Shown: positions 1 to 9,073, counted from the first letter of the stretch. The stretch is 64,000 nucleotides of DNA from Salinarchaeum sp. Harcht-Bsk1 (GCF_000403645.1 NC_021313.1:744001-808000), one strand, 5' to 3'. The notes: generated by a model not told the origin, from the letters alone. Numbers and translations are program-made.

Positions 1-1
1 G

Positions 2-1339
2 TTCGTGCTCGCGGCCGTCGCTGGCGCCGTCCACCTCGGTCTCGGCGCGGGGTTCGAGGGTGCCCTGCTGATCGCCCTCTCCGTCCTGGTCGTCTCCTGT
101 CCCTGCGCACTGGGACTCGCGACGCCGCTCGCGGTCGCCCGCGGCGTCCGGGAATCCCTGGCGGACGGGGTCGTCGTGACGGACGTCTCCACGTTCGAGG
201 CCGCCCACGAGGCCGACGTGGTCGCCTTCGACAAGACCGGGACGCTCACGACCGCCGAGATGCAGGTCCACGAGGTCGCGAGCAGCGACGACGTCGAGGA
301 GGCGACCCTCCTCTCGCGCGCCGCAGCCCTCGAACAGTACGCCGATCACCCGGTCGCCGCGGCGATCGTCGAGGCCGCTGACGGCCCCGTGGACACCGTC
401 GATCAGTTCGAACGCGTCCCCGGAAGCGGCGTCGGCGGCATGATCGTCGCCACACCCGACGGCGGTGCGCGAGCGGCGACCGGGGAACCGGGGACGACCG
501 ACGAGGCGACAGTAGGAATCGAGGTCCTCGTCGGTCGACTCGGTCTCTTCGAGGAGCGCGGCTGGTCGATTCCGGACGCGTTCGCCGATCGCGCCGAGTC
601 GGCCCGCGCCGCCGGGAACGTCCCCGTGCTCGTCGGCTGGAACGGGCGCGTCGAAGGGGTGATCGTCGCCGGGGACGAGCCCAGGACGGAGTGGGAGCGC
701 GTCGTCGAGGACCTCGCCGCGGAGCGCCGGGTCGTCGTGCTCACCGGCGACGACGCCTCGACAGAGCGCTTCGACGAGCACGCCGGCGTCGACGAGGTGT
801 ACGCCGGCCTCCCGCCGGAGGGCAAGACGGAGGTCGTCCGTCGGCTGCAGGCCCAGGAGACCGTCGCGATGGTCGGCGACGGGGTCAACGACGCACCGGC
901 GCTCGCTGCAGCGGACGTGGCAATCGCGCTCGACCACACTGCACTCGCCGCGGACGCCGCCGGAGCGGTCGTTACGACCGACGACCTGCGCGCCGTCCCG
1001 CGGATCTTCGAGCGCACCCGGGCGACGAACGGCCGGATCAAGCAGAACCTCGGCTGGGCGTTCCTGTACAACGCCATCGCCCTCCCGCTCGCGGTCGCAG
1101 GGCTGCTGAACCCGCTGTTCGCCGCCGTCGCCATGGCGTCGAGCAGTCTGCTCGTGGTCGCGAACTCCTCGCGTGCGCTGGTCGAGACCTCCTCGAGAAC
1201 GCTGCCCGAGAACGATCGCGACGGCGAGCATGCAGGGCACGACGTCGAATGGGACGGCAAGCACGGGGAGCGGGACGACTCATCCGGGGAGCTGATGGAG
1301 CCGGATCGCGAACCCGAGCCAGAGGTGCAATCCGAATGA
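2..1339 (+). CDS. copA: Copper-translocating P1B-type ATPase, C-terminal part (cut by window edge)
   Basis: This is the C-terminal 445 residues of a heavy-metal P-type ATPase. The frame is open to the window edge, so the N-terminal metal-binding and first membrane segments lie outside. Visible in order are the intramembrane Cu(I) motif SCPCALG, the phosphorylation motif DKTGT, the HP motif in YADHPVAAA, the ATP-hinge motif GDGVNDAP and a final membrane pair with a Ser-rich MASSS segment. CPC plus the Asn/Ser-rich last helices fit the Cu(I)-exporting subclass P1B-1. It ends in a His/Asp/Glu-rich tail of about 45 residues, which could bind metal or simply be a halophilic acidic tail. The stop overlaps the next start as ATGA, so the two genes are probably translationally coupled. 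The family is certain, Cu specificity likely. Confidence 0.92.
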   Translation, partial: FVLAAVAGAVHLGLGAGFEGALLIALSVLVVSCPCALGLATPLAVARGVRESLADGVVVTDVSTFEAAHEADVVAFDKTGTLTTAEMQVHEVASSDDVEEATLLSRAAALEQYADHPVAAAIVEAADGPVDTVDQFERVPGSGVGGMIVATPDGGARAATGEPGTTDEATVGIEVLVGRLGLFEERGWSIPDAFADRAESARAAGNVPVLVGWNGRVEGVIVAGDEPRTEWERVVEDLAAERRVVVLTGDDASTERFDEHAGVDEVYAGLPPEGKTEVVRRLQAQETVAMVGDGVNDAPALAAADVAIALDHTALAADAAGAVVTTDDLRAVPRIFERTRATNGRIKQNLGWAFLYNAIALPLAVAGLLNPLFAAVAMASSSLLVVANSSRALVETSSRTLPENDRDGEHAGHDVEWDGKHGERDDSSGELMEPDREPEPEVQSE

Positions 1340-2034
1340 ACGTGGAGCGGTTGCGGCGCTACGAACCGGAGCCACGAGAGGTGACGGCGCTCGCCGCACT
1401 CCTCTTCGCGGAGGCCGCCCTGCTCGTCGGCTACCTCCAGACGACGCAGGCCACGGTCACCGCGCCGCGCTACCTCGTCTATCCGTTCGCCTGGATCAAC
1501 GCCGGCGTGCTCGCGATCTGGATCGTTCGACGGCGCCGGGTGTCCCGGCCGTCCAACGACGCACAGCCGCCGGGGGCCTCCCGCCGCCGTATCGCCGGCG
1601 TCGGCGTCGCAGTCGGGTACTTCCTCGCGCTCACCTGGATCGGGGGCGCGATCGCGTTCGGCGACGTCAGCGGCGTGACCGTCCACTGGGATCTGCCGCC
1701 GGGATGGGGGCCGATGGTGATCGCCGGCCTCGGCCCGATTCGCATCGCGCCGATTCCCTACCGCATCTTCGGGTACGGCGTCCTCGCGTACCTGATCTAC
1801 GTCGCCGCGCTGGACGCCGAGGCCACGCCCCTGAGCGCGATCGTCGGCGTGTTCTCCTGCGTGAGCTGTACGCTGCCCGTGCTCGCCCTGATCCTCTCGA
1901 GCACCGTCGGCGGCGCCGCGGGTGCCGCCGCCTCGACGGCCTACTCCTACGACCTCGCGGTGCTGGTCTACCTCGCGGCGCTCGGACTCCTGACCTGGCG
2001 TCCCGACGTGACGCTGCTACGCTGGCTGCGATGA
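1336..2034 (+). CDS. Uncharacterised multi-pass membrane protein coupled to the copper ATPase
   Basis: A 232-residue protein starting at the ATG inside the ATPase stop (ATGA overlap). It has about six hydrophobic segments: near residues 15-35, 45-60, 88-110, 130-150, 158-175 and 178-222. A Cys pair in SCVSCTLP lies at the edge of a late membrane segment. It looks like a family of haloarchaeal membrane proteins encoded beside heavy-metal ATPases (I associate it with DUF7546, from memory). The coupling and the membrane CxxC suggest a role in copper handling or disulfide chemistry, but this is inference. No homolog of known function is recognised. Confidence 0.8.
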   Translation: MNVERLRRYEPEPREVTALAALLFAEAALLVGYLQTTQATVTAPRYLVYPFAWINAGVLAIWIVRRRRVSRPSNDAQPPGASRRRIAGVGVAVGYFLALTWIGGAIAFGDVSGVTVHWDLPPGWGPMVIAGLGPIRIAPIPYRIFGYGVLAYLIYVAALDAEATPLSAIVGVFSCVSCTLPVLALILSSTVGGAAGAAASTAYSYDLAVLVYLAALGLLTWRPDVTLLRWLR

Positions 2035-2125
2035 GCAGTCCCATCGACCGAGCGGCGGACCAGTAGCGCCGACGATCGCCTCGGCGACCCGTAGCTGTAA
2101 GGCGATAGCGACTCGCAGCATACGC

Positions 2126-3940
2126 ATGACCGATCCGGCCGACCTCGTACTCACCAACGGCCGCGTCCACCGACTCGCCGTCCCCGACCCCGGCGATCCG
2201 CGGACGTGGCGAGGCGCGCTGGCTCCCGACGCACCGAACGACGAACCGCCCGAGCCCGACGGGTCGGCGATTGCGATCCGCGACGGCGAAATCGTCGCGA
2301 TCGGGAGCGACCGTGCCGTGCAGTGGCTCGTGGGCATCGAGACCGCCGAAATCGATCTCGAGGGCGCGACGATACTCCCGGGCTTTATCGACGCGCACAC
2401 TCACCTCGTCCAGGCCGGCCTCGCGCTCGTCCACGCCGACCTGAGCGTCGCGGAGGATCGCGAGGCCGCGCTCGAACTGCTCGCCGAGCAGGCAGGCGGC
2501 GACGCCGACGGAGCGGCGGATTGGTCCGACGTCGACGAAGCGGCGGAATCGTCCGACATCGACCAAGCGGCGGAATCGTCTCCCACCCACGAACCGGGGG
2601 ATTCATCCGACGTCGACGAAGCGGCGGAATCTTCTCCCACCCACGAACCGGAGGATTCGTCTGACGACTGGATCGTCGGCGTCCGTTACGACGAGAGCGA
2701 CTGGCCCTCCGGCGACCACCCGACTCGCGCCGACCTCGACCGGATCGCCGACGATCGACCGGTCGCAGCCGTTCGCGTCGACCTCCACACTGCCGTCCTG
2801 AACTCGGCCGCGCTGGACCTGCTCGACGACCCCGATCCCGACGACGTCGAGACCGACGACGCGGGCGAACCGACCGGCCTCGTGCGCGAGGACGCCGTCG
2901 GCGTCGTCGAACCGGTGTACGATCCCGGCCGCGAGGCGACCGATCGAGCCGTCAGGGCTGCGATCGACGAAGCGACGCGGCGCGGGATCACGGGCGTCCA
3001 CGACAAGGTGCGCAACTCCCACGCCCCCCGCGTCTATCGCGACCTCGACCGAGCCGACGACCTCGACTGCCGGATCCGGATCGACTACTGGGCGGACCAC
3101 CGCGAGGCGCTCGCGGAACTGGGGCTCCGAACCGGCGACGGGACGGAACTGGTACAGGTCGGCTCGCTGAAGACGTTCACCGACGGGTCGATCGGGGGTC
3201 GGAGCGCGAAGCTCCGAGCGCCCTACGCCGACGCTGCGGGGGATACTGGCGCGGCTGCCGGGACGGAGAGCGACGGTGAGGCCGAGGACGAACGCGGGAC
3301 CTGGGTCGTGCCACCCGCGGAACTCCGGGAGATCGTCGACGACGCGACCGACGCCAGACTCCAGGTGCAGGCCCACGCGATCGGGGACGAGGCGATCGGC
3401 GAGACGATCGACGCACTCGAAGCCAGCGGCACGCCCGCGGAACTCGCCGACGCCCGCCACCGGATCGAGCACGCCGAACTCGCGACCGACGCCCAGATCG
3501 AGCGCATGGCGGCGAGCGGAATCGTCGCCTCGATGCAGCCGAACTTCCACCGCTGGGCGCGCGCCGGGGGACTCTACGAGACGGCGCTCGGACCGGAGCG
3601 GACGGCCCGGAGCAACCGCCTGCAGACCGTCACAGACGCCGGCGTGCCGCTGGCCTTCGGGAGCGACGGGATGCCGATGGATCCGCTGTTCGGCGTCGAG
3701 CAGGCCGTGACCGCACCGACCGATGCACAGTCGCTGTCGGTCGGCGCCGCGCTCGTGGCCTACACCGGCGGCGCCGCGTTCGCGGGATTCGACGAGGACC
3801 GGATCGGCTCGATCGAGGTCGGCAAGCAGGCAGCCCTCGTGGCACTGGCAGATTCCCCGTGGGAAGAGCCGGAATCGATCGCCGATACGCACGTCGCGCT
3901 GACCGTCGTCGAGGGCCGGGTGGTCTACGACGGACGGTAG
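2126..3940 (+). CDS. Amidohydrolase family protein (YtcJ-like) with internal repeat insert
   Basis: A 604-residue metal-dependent hydrolase of the amidohydrolase superfamily, close to the YtcJ/amidohydrolase-3 group. Signatures are GFIDAHTH (residues 87-93), KTFTDGSIGG around 350, QAHAIGD around 415, HRIEHAEL around 447 and GSDGMP near 515, which supply the metal and catalytic His, Lys and Asp positions. Family members are usually 520-550 residues. The extra length comes from residues about 124-180, a low-complexity Ser/Asp/Glu insert encoded by five 27-bp units. The insert sits just after the first beta-strand region, probably as a surface loop. The substrate is unknown. The flanking genes give no pathway context. 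Confidence 0.9.
   Translation: MTDPADLVLTNGRVHRLAVPDPGDPRTWRGALAPDAPNDEPPEPDGSAIAIRDGEIVAIGSDRAVQWLVGIETAEIDLEGATILPGFIDAHTHLVQAGLALVHADLSVAEDREAALELLAEQAGGDADGAADWSDVDEAAESSDIDQAAESSPTHEPGDSSDVDEAAESSPTHEPEDSSDDWIVGVRYDESDWPSGDHPTRADLDRIADDRPVAAVRVDLHTAVLNSAALDLLDDPDPDDVETDDAGEPTGLVREDAVGVVEPVYDPGREATDRAVRAAIDEATRRGITGVHDKVRNSHAPRVYRDLDRADDLDCRIRIDYWADHREALAELGLRTGDGTELVQVGSLKTFTDGSIGGRSAKLRAPYADAAGDTGAAAGTESDGEAEDERGTWVVPPAELREIVDDATDARLQVQAHAIGDEAIGETIDALEASGTPAELADARHRIEHAELATDAQIERMAASGIVASMQPNFHRWARAGGLYETALGPERTARSNRLQTVTDAGVPLAFGSDGMPMDPLFGVEQAVTAPTDAQSLSVGAALVAYTGGAAFAGFDEDRIGSIEVGKQAALVALADSPWEEPESIADTHVALTVVEGRVVYDGR
2525..2659 (+). repeat. Five 27-bp coding repeat units in the amidohydrolase gene
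   Basis: Units lie at 2525-2551, 2552-2578, 2579-2605, 2606-2632 and 2633-2659. They encode SDVDEAAES, SDIDQAAES, SPTHEPGDS, SDVDEAAES and SPTHEPEDS. The order A-A-B-A-B shows that a 54-bp A-B block was duplicated. All units keep the reading frame, so the expansion is tolerated at protein level. Confidence 0.9.
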
Positions 3941-3969
3941 GTGGCGTCCGAGCGGTCTACGACGGACGG
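3922..3969 (+). repeat. 16-bp direct repeat at the amidohydrolase / DUF7504-like junction
   Basis: The 16-mer GGTCTACGACGGACGG occurs at 3922-3937 and again at 3954-3969, 32 bp apart. The first copy encodes the last residues of the amidohydrolase (VYDGR). The second sits in the N-terminal coding part of the following frame. Confidence 0.9.
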
Positions 3970-4465
3970 CAACCTCGGCATCGACGAGTTCGAACGCCAC
4001 GTCGAGGACCTCGACCGCGACCGGGTCGAGATTCTCGATTGCTCCGGCAACGACGGGTTGGGCGCCGCACGCGGCGCGAACCAGCACGTGTCGACGCCCG
4101 CGGACCTCACGGGGATCAGCATCGGGATGGCGAAGCAGTTCAAAGCGCTACCGACCCACCGACTGGACGGGCTCCGGTACGGGCTCGACTCCGTCTCGAC
4201 GCTCCTGCAGTTCCTCGACGTCCAGACGGTGTTCAAGTTTCTGCACGTCTACACCGCTCGCGTCGAGGACACCGACGGGCTCGGGGTCGTCACCTTCACC
4301 GGCGAGGCCCACGACGCCCAGGCGCGAAACACCATCCTCGGCCAGTTCGACGCGGTCATCCGGCTCCGCGAGACCGACGCCGGCGATCGCGAGGTCCAGA
4401 TCAGGGGTGACGGCGTGGCGCCGACGGGCTGGATCCCGTTCCCCTACGGGAGCCCCACTGCGTAG
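3941..4465 (+). CDS. Short DUF7504-like (RecA-superfamily-like) protein, probably N-terminally truncated
   Basis: A 174-residue frame begins with GTG directly after the amidohydrolase TAG, in the same phase. The segments STPADLTGISIG, LDSVSTLLQFLDVQ and FKFLHVYTARVE, and the closing part with GQFDAVIRL, resemble the central and C-terminal region of haloarchaeal DUF7504 (HTR-like) proteins, which have a RecA-like fold. The usual N-terminal strand and loop of about 60 residues are missing. A 16-bp direct repeat spans the junction with the upstream gene, so the gene may be a remnant joined here by deletion or slippage. Whether it is still translated, by reinitiation after the stop, is open. Confidence 0.55.
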   Translation: MASERSTTDGNLGIDEFERHVEDLDRDRVEILDCSGNDGLGAARGANQHVSTPADLTGISIGMAKQFKALPTHRLDGLRYGLDSVSTLLQFLDVQTVFKFLHVYTARVEDTDGLGVVTFTGEAHDAQARNTILGQFDAVIRLRETDAGDREVQIRGDGVAPTGWIPFPYGSPTA

Positions 4466-4533
4466 CAGTACCCCGTTGGACCGTACGGTGCAACCTGACC
4501 GTTCAGTGACTGACGGGGTCGGGAACCGATGGT

Positions 4534-5124
4534 TCACTCGGGCTCCTCAGTCGCACCGACGTTGTACTTCAGGAAGAAGAAGACGAGACCGATGACCGAT
4601 CCCAGGGCCGCCATCAGCCCGATCGCGAGGGAGAGCGCGTCGTCAGTAACCTCCGGTGGGCCGGCTGCACCGCCGCCGTCGCCGCCACCACCGCCCGCCG
4701 CGACCGTGAGTGTCGCGACCATCCCGTTGGCCTCGTGTGGGATGCAGAAGTAGCCGTACTCGCCCTCGACGTCGAAGGTTCGCTCGTAGCTGTCGCCGCC
4801 CACGATCTCACCGTCGGGATACGACGAACGGGCATCCTGTTCGTTCTCGAAGCCGCCGCTGGCGAAGTACTCGGCCTCTTCGGGAATCTCGTCCTCGTAG
4901 GCGGTGACGCTGTGGGGGATCTGACCGACGTTCTCCCAGACCACGGTGGTGCCAGGTGCGACGGTGACGCTGTCCGGAGCGAACACGAGGTCGTCGGTCA
5001 TGTCGATGACCGTCTGCTCCTGGGCCTCGACGTCGTCGGTTGCGATCGCGCCCCCCGCGAGCGCGGTCGCAGCGGCCGTCAGTGCCTCCCGTCGTGACAC
5101 GGTCGACGAACGAGTCTCGTTCAC
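4534..5124 (-). CDS. Halocyanin-like blue copper protein, Tat-exported, C-terminally anchored
   Basis: A 196-residue protein (GTG start at 5124, chosen because it places a Tat signal at the N-terminus: SRREALTAAATALAGG, residues about 10-25). The plastocyanin/azurin-type domain spans residues about 35-140, with type 1 copper ligands in PHSVT, and Cys, His and Met in CIPHEANGM. A Gly-rich linker follows, then one membrane helix near 165-190 and a short charged tail. It should therefore be an extracytoplasmic, membrane-tethered electron carrier. There is no lipobox Cys. With nirK and the second halocyanin in this window it is a candidate donor in respiration. Upstream in-frame extensions exist but lack signal-peptide character. 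Confidence 0.88.
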   Translation of the reverse strand: MNETRSSTVSRREALTAAATALAGGAIATDDVEAQEQTVIDMTDDLVFAPDSVTVAPGTTVVWENVGQIPHSVTAYEDEIPEEAEYFASGGFENEQDARSSYPDGEIVGGDSYERTFDVEGEYGYFCIPHEANGMVATLTVAAGGGGGDGGGAAGPPEVTDDALSLAIGLMAALGSVIGLVFFFLKYNVGATEEPE

Positions 5125-5707
5125 ACAGCCAGCATGATCGCGTATCGAGAAAGGAAGGCGCCGGATTCGACGGGACCCGTCGGTGGTAAGCGGATCGTAC
5201 CACCCGCAGGTTGCCAGGACTCGAGCTATTGACGGGACCGGACGTGAGCAGGCAGCGAAACGGCGCCACGATTTCGGCGGACCGCCATGCTTTGTGCGAG
5301 CACGCCACGGTACCCGGGGGCACGCCGCGACCCCTCCCACGGTCGCGACGTGGAAAAGCCGCCCACACCGAAAGTTGGGACGTACTTCCAGAATTCGACG
5401 TCGAGCGGGCGTGCTGCGGCGGTCGAACGGTGGAAAGGCCCGGACGCCTCCCAGAAATTTTGTATCGCGGCATGTGATTTATGACTCCTATGGATGGTCA
5501 TATTGGAGACGCAGGATCGCCCGAGAGGACGGCGATTGCCGGATATTAGTTAGATATTCTATACTAATGGGGCAAGACAGCAATTTCGACGCGGCGGCCG
5601 GGGGCGACACAGACTCGAACAGCCGGACAGGCTGATTCAACCAGCCACTGGCAGGAGGAGCAACGAGAGAATCGAGGAGCGGGACGGCAGGACCGGTCAG
5701 AACGGCC
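5125..5707. other. 583-bp intergenic region with an AT-rich island
   Basis: No recognisable gene. Several overlapping open frames here have no family signature and arginine-rich shadow composition. The stretch about 5455-5570 is clearly richer in A and T than its surroundings and holds TATA-like sequences (GATATTAG, TATTCTATAC). A 22-codon frame starts with ATG at 5567 and stops at 5635, about 25 nt after the first TATA-like element. It could be a leaderless microprotein or a small RNA start, but I have no further support. Confidence 0.4.
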
Positions 5708-7486
5708 TCAGGCGATCGTTCGACCGATGCCGGTGTCGGCGTGCACGACGTCGGAGAATACGAACCGTGCTCCACCGGCGTCGCTCTCGGTGGCGGAAAT
5801 GCTCCAGCCGTGTGCCTCCGCGATGCTCTCGACGATCGCCAATCCGAAGCCAGTGCCGTCGCCGCTCGTGGTGAAGCCCCGTTCGAAGACGCGTTCGGCT
5901 TCGTCGGGCGAGATTCCGACGCCGTCGTCCTCGACGGCAAACTCGTGGTCGCCGCTGGTCACGGTGATCGTCAGGCCCTCCGTGGCGGTCCCGGGACGAC
6001 CGTGCTCGATCGCGTTCCGGAAGAGGTTCTCGAGCAATCGGCGCAGGCGCGCTCGATCGGCACTGAGCTGCAGGTCGCCGTCGAACTCGAGGGACGTTTC
6101 GCCTGTCTCGACGGTCGTCCACGCCTCGCGTGCCACAGCGCGGAGATCGACCGCCTCGGGCTCCTCGACGAGGCGGCCCTCCAGGACGAAGGCCCGTATC
6201 TCCTCGATCAGCGACTCCATCCGGGCGAGGGCGTTGGCCACTTCCTCGATCGCAGTCTGATCGTCGGTCGCTTCGAGGACGTCGAGGTAGCCGTTGGCGA
6301 CGTTCAGCGGGTTGCGCAGGTCGTGCGTGAGAACCTCCGCGAACTCGTTGAGCCGCTCGTTCTGGCGCTCGAGTTCCTCGCGCTGGGTCACCCGCTCGGT
6401 GACGTCGATGGTGACGCCGACGAGCCCGACGACGTCGCCGTCCGCGTCGTAGCGAGGCACCTTGGTCGTGGACGTGTAGAGAGGCTCACCGAGGTTCGTC
6501 GTGCCCGATTCGATGTGGTTGACGATTCGTTCCTCGTCCTCGATAACGCGCATGTCGTCTTCGTACGTCTGCTCGGCGAAGGACGGCGCGTAGAGGTCGA
6601 AGTCCGTCTTGCCGATGACGTCGTCCGAATGGGGGTGGACCTTCCCCTCGTCGTTCCTGATGTACTCGTCCGGATCGGTCTGCGTGATGTTGTCGCTGAC
6701 GCGCTCGTGGCGGCCGAGTTCGTCCTTGAAATAGATCGACATCGGGATGTTCTGGAGTAACGAGTCCAGCTGGGCTGCCGCTTCGGCCATGGCAGCGCGC
6801 TCGTGCTCGTCGTCGGTCACGTCGCGGGCGGTGCCGACGATCGCCCCGTCGATCGGCGAGCGACGAAGCCGGAGTTCGGTCGTCCGGTGGCGATCGCCGA
6901 GTGGGGTCACCCGCAGACTCGTCGCTTTGGCCCCGACGGACCGGAGAACGTCACCCAGCCCGTCGCGATCCGCGTCGGCGACGAGGGACGTGATCTCGAC
7001 GCCCACGAGTTCGTCGGCGACGAAACACGACTCGAGGTCGTCGGCCGCGACTGCGATCCGTCCTTTACGAAGGAGGAAACCCGGGTCCGGTGCATCGATC
7101 GGCACGCGGGCACGATCGAGCGACGCCTCGTACTCGGCGGCAGTCCGTTCGACGACCTCGACCACCGCAGAGGCGTCGGCGTCCGGATCGAACTGGACGT
7201 ACTCGTCGACGCCCGCTCCGACGACGTCGGCGGCGATGGCAGCGAGCGGCCGTTCGCCGGCGAGGACGCGGGGCGGCCGCGGGACGGCATCGGTGGCCGG
7301 AACGTCCAGATCGACGTCGCGATCGTCGTCGATCCAGCCGACGACGCAGTGAATCGGAGCGCCGTCGCGGAGCTCGTGGAGTCGATCGGTGGCCTCGTCG
7401 ATCGAGCCCACGGACTCCACGTCGATCCCAGCGTCGAGCAGATCGGCCCTCGTCCTGTCGGGGACGCCGATCAACAACGCTCGCAC
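5708..7486 (-). CDS. PAS-domain sensor histidine kinase
   Basis: A 592-residue cytoplasmic kinase. The GTG at 7486 (start RALLIGVPD) is preferred over an upstream TTG because it begins the first beta-strand. Domains in order: a receiver-like region to about residue 125 without a clear phosphoacceptor Asp, a PAS-like region about 140-225, a PAS domain about 240-365 ending TIDVTERV, HisKA with LTHDLRNPLN (phosphoacceptor His about 388), and HATPase with NLFRNAIEHG, DDGVGISP and GDGTGFGLAIV. No membrane segments are visible. The architecture is common among haloarchaeal kinases. The ligand is unknown, and no dedicated response regulator adjoins it, although a receiver-PAS-PAS protein lies 1.7 kb upstream on the same strand. 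Confidence 0.9.
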   Translation of the reverse strand: MRALLIGVPDRTRADLLDAGIDVESVGSIDEATDRLHELRDGAPIHCVVGWIDDDRDVDLDVPATDAVPRPPRVLAGERPLAAIAADVVGAGVDEYVQFDPDADASAVVEVVERTAAEYEASLDRARVPIDAPDPGFLLRKGRIAVAADDLESCFVADELVGVEITSLVADADRDGLGDVLRSVGAKATSLRVTPLGDRHRTTELRLRRSPIDGAIVGTARDVTDDEHERAAMAEAAAQLDSLLQNIPMSIYFKDELGRHERVSDNITQTDPDEYIRNDEGKVHPHSDDVIGKTDFDLYAPSFAEQTYEDDMRVIEDEERIVNHIESGTTNLGEPLYTSTTKVPRYDADGDVVGLVGVTIDVTERVTQREELERQNERLNEFAEVLTHDLRNPLNVANGYLDVLEATDDQTAIEEVANALARMESLIEEIRAFVLEGRLVEEPEAVDLRAVAREAWTTVETGETSLEFDGDLQLSADRARLRRLLENLFRNAIEHGRPGTATEGLTITVTSGDHEFAVEDDGVGISPDEAERVFERGFTTSGDGTGFGLAIVESIAEAHGWSISATESDAGGARFVFSDVVHADTGIGRTIA

Positions 7487-7570
7487 GGTCTGCACGATAG
7501 TCGTGGTACGCAAGCGCAACCCAAAGCGATTGTGGCCCTCCAGGTCGGGCAGCGAGCCGACCCCCGACGC

Positions 7571-9073
7571 TCAGGTCTGGAGCTGCGTCGCCAGGACGTC
7601 GTCCACGACTGAGACGAACTCGTCCGTCGAATCCGGCGGGATAGTCGCCCCCGCGGCGACCGTGTGACCGCCGCCGCTCCCGTCGACGGCGGACGCTGCC
7701 GTCGCCATGGCCTCGGAGAGGTCGACGCCGCGCCGGACGAGTCCGCCGGTCGCTCGGGCCGAGACCTTCACTTCGTCGCCGTCCTCGGCGAAGGCGACGA
7801 TCGGGATCGACGGATCGACGCCGTCGGCGCCGACGGCCATCCCGGCGACGATGCCGACGATCGTCGCCGGAATCTCGCTGCCGGCGTCGAACCACTGGCA
7901 GTGGGACTCGATCGTCACGCCGTGGTCCTCGACCCACCGCACGCCGCGGGAGAGGTTGCGCCGGTGCTCGGCCAGTAGATCGGTTGCCTCCTCGAGTGCA
8001 CCGTCGCGGTCGCCGAGCAGCACGGCGAGGCCGACCGCCGAGCGCTCGTAGCGAGCGGTCGCGTTGAGCAGGGTCGCGAACTCGCTGGCGTCCCGGAGCT
8101 GCGTCGCTGGTTCCTCGCCGGAGAGGGTGTAGGCGGTGCCGACCATCTCGTCGATGCGCTCGGCCGGGACGCCTCGCTGGATGGCACGCTGGCAGAGTCC
8201 GCTGGCCACGGTCTGGCGCTCCTCGCCGGTGAGTTCTGCCCACCGTCGCCACTCGCCGTCGGTGCGGAGTTTCAGGTCGAGTCCGTCCAGGAATCGTGCG
8301 GCGGCGTTCCGGTCGGTCGCGACGCCGGGAACCCTGATCTCGTCGGCGTGGGCGAGCAGCTCGGGGAGCGGTTTGGTCTGCGTGCCGTACGCCCCGAGGT
8401 CCGTCTCGGTTGTCAGGACCCCGGCCGCCTCGCCCTCGGCGGCGATCGCGACGTTCGCGCCGACGAGTTCGCCGTCCTCGCGCTGTCGGTCGCCGACCGC
8501 GCCGACGATAGCGAGCGCCGCGAGGTCGCGGTTCCGCGGATCGGGGTCGCTGCCGGGCTGGATCGCGTGCTCGGGGCCGAGTGCCGCTGGCGGGTCGCGC
8601 TCTGCGATGGCGCGGGCGACGGCGTACGTCGCCCCCGCCCCGGAGCACTCACGGGCGCCGTCCAGCCCGACCAGTAGCGGATTGACGTGGTAGGGCGCGT
8701 CGGCGTACTCCGCCGTCGCTGGCGCGCCCGCCGGGACCGCATCGGGCGACAGCGGCTGGTGATGATCCGCGACGATCGTGGCCTCGGGGTCGAGATGGGC
8801 GTACACGTCGTCGAGCTGGCCGCTCCCGAAGTCTGTCAGGAAGACGACGTCCTCGCGACCGGACGCGAGGCGCTGGATCGTCGCCTCGTCGAGCTGGTCG
8901 GCGAACTGCACGTCGTGGGGGATCCCGGCACGCTCGAGCGCCGCCGCACCGACCGCCGCGCTGGCCAGCCCGTCCGCGTCGGCGTGAGAGGCCAACAGGA
9001 CGTGATCGGCCGCGGCCAGCCGCTCGGCTGCGCGGTTCGCGCGGTCGGTCAGCGCCGGAATCGGCCCGGTCAT
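7571..9073 (-). CDS. RecJ-like DHH family exonuclease/phosphoesterase
   Basis: A 500-residue DHH-superfamily protein. It shows SHADADG (about residue 30, motif I), TDFGSGQ (about 80), the diagnostic VADHHQP (about 103) and the DHHA1 motif GGGH close to the C-terminus. These residues bind the two catalytic metals. Length and the DHH-DHHA1 layout match archaeal RecJ-like proteins, related to the replisome-associated GAN nuclease, which digest single-stranded DNA or RNA. No membrane or signal segment is present. It stands alone between two signalling genes. Nuclease polarity and substrate cannot be judged from sequence. Confidence 0.88.
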   Translation of the reverse strand: MTGPIPALTDRANRAAERLAAADHVLLASHADADGLASAAVGAAALERAGIPHDVQFADQLDEATIQRLASGREDVVFLTDFGSGQLDDVYAHLDPEATIVADHHQPLSPDAVPAGAPATAEYADAPYHVNPLLVGLDGARECSGAGATYAVARAIAERDPPAALGPEHAIQPGSDPDPRNRDLAALAIVGAVGDRQREDGELVGANVAIAAEGEAAGVLTTETDLGAYGTQTKPLPELLAHADEIRVPGVATDRNAAARFLDGLDLKLRTDGEWRRWAELTGEERQTVASGLCQRAIQRGVPAERIDEMVGTAYTLSGEEPATQLRDASEFATLLNATARYERSAVGLAVLLGDRDGALEEATDLLAEHRRNLSRGVRWVEDHGVTIESHCQWFDAGSEIPATIVGIVAGMAVGADGVDPSIPIVAFAEDGDEVKVSARATGGLVRRGVDLSEAMATAASAVDGSGGGHTVAAGATIPPDSTDEFVSVVDDVLATQLQT

